From Chloroflexota bacterium (lineage in GTDB: Bacteria; Chloroflexota; UBA5177; JANWHV01), in assembly GCA_025450375.1 (NCBI GenBank), contig JANWHO010000146.1, forward strand, positions 1 to 5,780: a stretch of 5,780 nt of DNA, given 5' to 3'. Below are positions 4,311 to 5,780 of the stretch, piece by piece (positions within the stretch are counted from its first letter, which is position 1; every line of letters begins with the position of its first letter). The notes beneath the pieces were generated by a model, which did no database searches, was not told where the DNA came from, and saw only the letters and a program-made list of their open reading frames with translations. A program made the translations under genes and the position numbers.

Positions 4311-5780
4311 TCACTCGGTCGCTGAAACGGGCCGTCCGCTCGGGAGAGAGGCGATGAGCCGCGTCCCGGCGCCGGGCACGCTGGTGATCGTCAGGGTACC
4401 GCCCAGTTCCTCCGCGCGCCGGTGCAGATTGACCAGGCCGAAGTGTCCATCCTCCCGCGCGGCCACGGGGTCAAAACCACGGCCATTGTCGGTCAGTTGG
4501 AAGGTCACGCCGGCCGGCGCGTAGGTCAGGCGCGCCTCGACGGCGGTGGCCTGGGCGTGGCGGACCACGTTCGCCAGGGCCTCGCGCGCGATCTGCAGCA
4601 GGGTATTGGCCACCGCGTTCGGGAGCCGATAGAGCTCTCCCTCCACGGTGAAGCTCTCGCTCAAGCCATTGTGATCCGCGACTTCCCGGACCAATTCCCG
4701 GATACCGTCGCTCAGCAATCGGCCTTCGAGGCGGCGGACGCGCAAGCCCTGGATATAGGTACGCACATCCGTAATGACCCGGGAGAAGTGATCGGTGACG
4801 GCAAGCAGACGCGCGCGCGTGGCCTCGTCCTGAAGATCCTCGGCGATGTCGTCCAGCTGCAAGGTGCCGGCATAGATATCCTGGATGATCCCGTCATGCA
4901 AATCGCGGCCAATCCGCTCCCGCTCATGCAGAGTGGTCAGTTCGTCGTGCGCGCGGGCCAGGGCCTTGATCGCGCTGATGTCGCGGGCCTCCGGGATGAG
5001 GAAGGACACACGGCCCGCGTCGTCGACCACGGGACTGAGTGAGAAATCAAAGGTGACCAGTGGGCCAGCCAGACTGGGCAGATCCACCTCGTAGCGGACA
5101 AACTGGCCGCCGGCCGCCTCGCGCACCGCTGCCCGCAATTGGTCCCGTGCCTCCGCTGACCCCCGCCACCACGGCGTGTCCCAGAAGGGCCGGCCCACCG
5201 CCTCGGCCCGTGTGCCGGCGATAAAGTCGAGCGCGGTCTGATTGGCGTCCAGCAGGATGCCCTCGGGTGAGAGCAGGCCCACGAACTGGAAGGATTGCTC
5301 GAAAATGGCCCGCGCGCGATGCTCGCTCTCCCGCAGCGAGTCCATGGTCCGCTGGAGGGTCTCGCGCGTCTGGGCCTCCTGGGCGAACAGCCGCGCGTTC
5401 TCAATCGCCACTCCCGCGTGCGCGGCCAGCAACTCGGCCAGATGCTGATCCTCGTCGGAGAAGTCGCGCTCCCCAAGCTTGTCGGCGAGATAGAGATCCC
5501 CCACCACGCGGTCATGCACCCGAATGGGCACCCCGAGCAGGCTGGTCATGGGCGGGTGATTGGGGGGGAAGCCCACGCGCCGAGGATCCTGATTGATGTC
5601 GGGCACCCGGAGCGGTTTCCCCTCGCGGATCAACGTCCCCAATAGCCCATGACCGCGCGGCAGGGCGCCGATGCGGGCATGCTCCTCGGAGGTGATCCCG
5701 GTGGTGATGAAATCGGTGAGATAGTGATCCGGGCCGGCGATCCCCAGGGCCCCGTAACGGGCCCCGATAAACTCCGCGGC
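4311..5780 (-). CDS. Sensor histidine kinase, GAF-PAS-HisKA_3-HATPase (N-terminus beyond window)
   Basis: The frame is open to the right edge, so the start is not seen; 489 residues are visible (numbered from 5780). They form a GAF domain missing its first part (1 to about 130), a PAS domain (about 153-271, with FQFVGLLSPEG and GRPFWDTPWW), a HisKA_3 dimerisation domain (about 286-351, ERIGRDLHDGIIQ, phospho-acceptor His295, codon 4898-4896), and a HATPase domain (about 391-481). The ATPase domain shows N-box Asn404, DNGRGF at 431-436 and GHFGLVNL near 445-452. All catalytic elements are present, so this should be an active kinase of the NarX/DevS type, which pairs with NarL-family regulators such as the one at 1579-2232. 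The GAF domain keeps His75 (PPNHPPM) and Tyr97 (GDLYLAD), matching DevS heme ligand His149 and distal Tyr171, and has Gly13 at the DevS Glu87 position as in DosT. An internal TTG at 5642 is not the start, because GAF homology continues upstream. No membrane segment is visible in the fragment. Confidence 0.95.
   Translation of the reverse strand, partial: AAEFIGARYGALGIAGPDHYLTDFITTGITSEEHARIGALPRGHGLLGTLIREGKPLRVPDINQDPRRVGFPPNHPPMTSLLGVPIRVHDRVVGDLYLADKLGERDFSDEDQHLAELLAAHAGVAIENARLFAQEAQTRETLQRTMDSLRESEHRARAIFEQSFQFVGLLSPEGILLDANQTALDFIAGTRAEAVGRPFWDTPWWRGSAEARDQLRAAVREAAGGQFVRYEVDLPSLAGPLVTFDFSLSPVVDDAGRVSFLIPEARDISAIKALARAHDELTTLHERERIGRDLHDGIIQDIYAGTLQLDDIAEDLQDEATRARLLAVTDHFSRVITDVRTYIQGLRVRRLEGRLLSDGIRELVREVADHNGLSESFTVEGELYRLPNAVANTLLQIAREALANVVRHAQATAVEARLTYAPAGVTFQLTDNGRGFDPVAAREDGHFGLVNLHRRAEELGGTLTITSVPGAGTRLIASLPSGRPVSATE

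Noticed and set aside
4311..5642. TTG at 5642 as the start of the complete kinase
   Set aside because: GAF-domain homology (GARYGALG, TTGIT, GALPRGHGLLG) continues in frame upstream to the window edge, so the gene is simply cut by the edge.
1..5780. CRISPR array, insertion sequence, tRNA or rRNA genes
   Set aside because: No regularly spaced identical repeats with unique spacers, no transposase motifs or flanking terminal repeats, and no cloverleaf-like or rRNA segment noticed. The three 18-bp boxes are too few, imperfect and operator-like to be a CRISPR.

Overview
The window is a high-GC bacterial segment with long ORFs, clear Shine-Dalgarno sequences and tightly packed signalling genes. 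Gene content (an MmyB-type regulator next to a short-chain dehydrogenase, a DevR/DosR-like response regulator, GAF-domain sensor kinases and a DoxX-type membrane protein) fits a high-GC Chloroflexota (Thermomicrobia-like) or an actinobacterium. This assignment is an inference from gene families; no rRNA or other marker is present.

Left part (1-1578): a minus-strand MmyB-like helix-turn-helix regulator gene (402 down to about 118) is broken by an in-frame TAA at 241-243 and loses recognisable homology soon afterwards. Divergent from it is an intact 237-residue SDR-family protein (547-1260) with a good Rossmann glycine motif but without the usual YxxxK catalytic pair. A non-coding stretch follows, with a short hairpin plus T-tract (1441-1460) between the convergent SDR and response-regulator genes.

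Centre and right part (1579-5780): this looks like a DevR/DevS/DosT-style (dormancy/gas-sensing type) two-component module. A membrane-anchored GAF sensor (3263-2214, minus) overlaps by 19 nt a NarL/DevR-type response regulator (2232-1579, minus). A DoxX/DoxD-like membrane protein (3610-4191, plus) is divergent from that operon. A second, more complete sensor kinase with GAF-PAS-HisKA_3-HATPase domains (minus, entering from the right edge and ending at 4311) converges on doxX. The first sensor has Arg where the phospho-accepting His should be and has no ATPase domain, so it cannot be a conventional kinase; the second has all catalytic motifs. Both GAF domains keep the His and Tyr that correspond to the heme-proximal His149 and distal Tyr171 of mycobacterial DevS.

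The intergenic region between the sensor/regulator operon and doxX (3264-3609) carries three 18-bp direct copies of a GGGNC-N4-GNCCCTA palindrome spaced 65 and 61 bp apart. Their spacing matches the DevR/DosR box, and the response regulator keeps the DevR DNA-contact residues. The working model is that a complete cytoplasmic (or partly unseen) kinase and a catalytically dead membrane sensor act on one DevR-like regulator, which autoregulates its operon and controls doxX through the three boxes. The domain and motif statements are read from the sequence; the circuit is inference.
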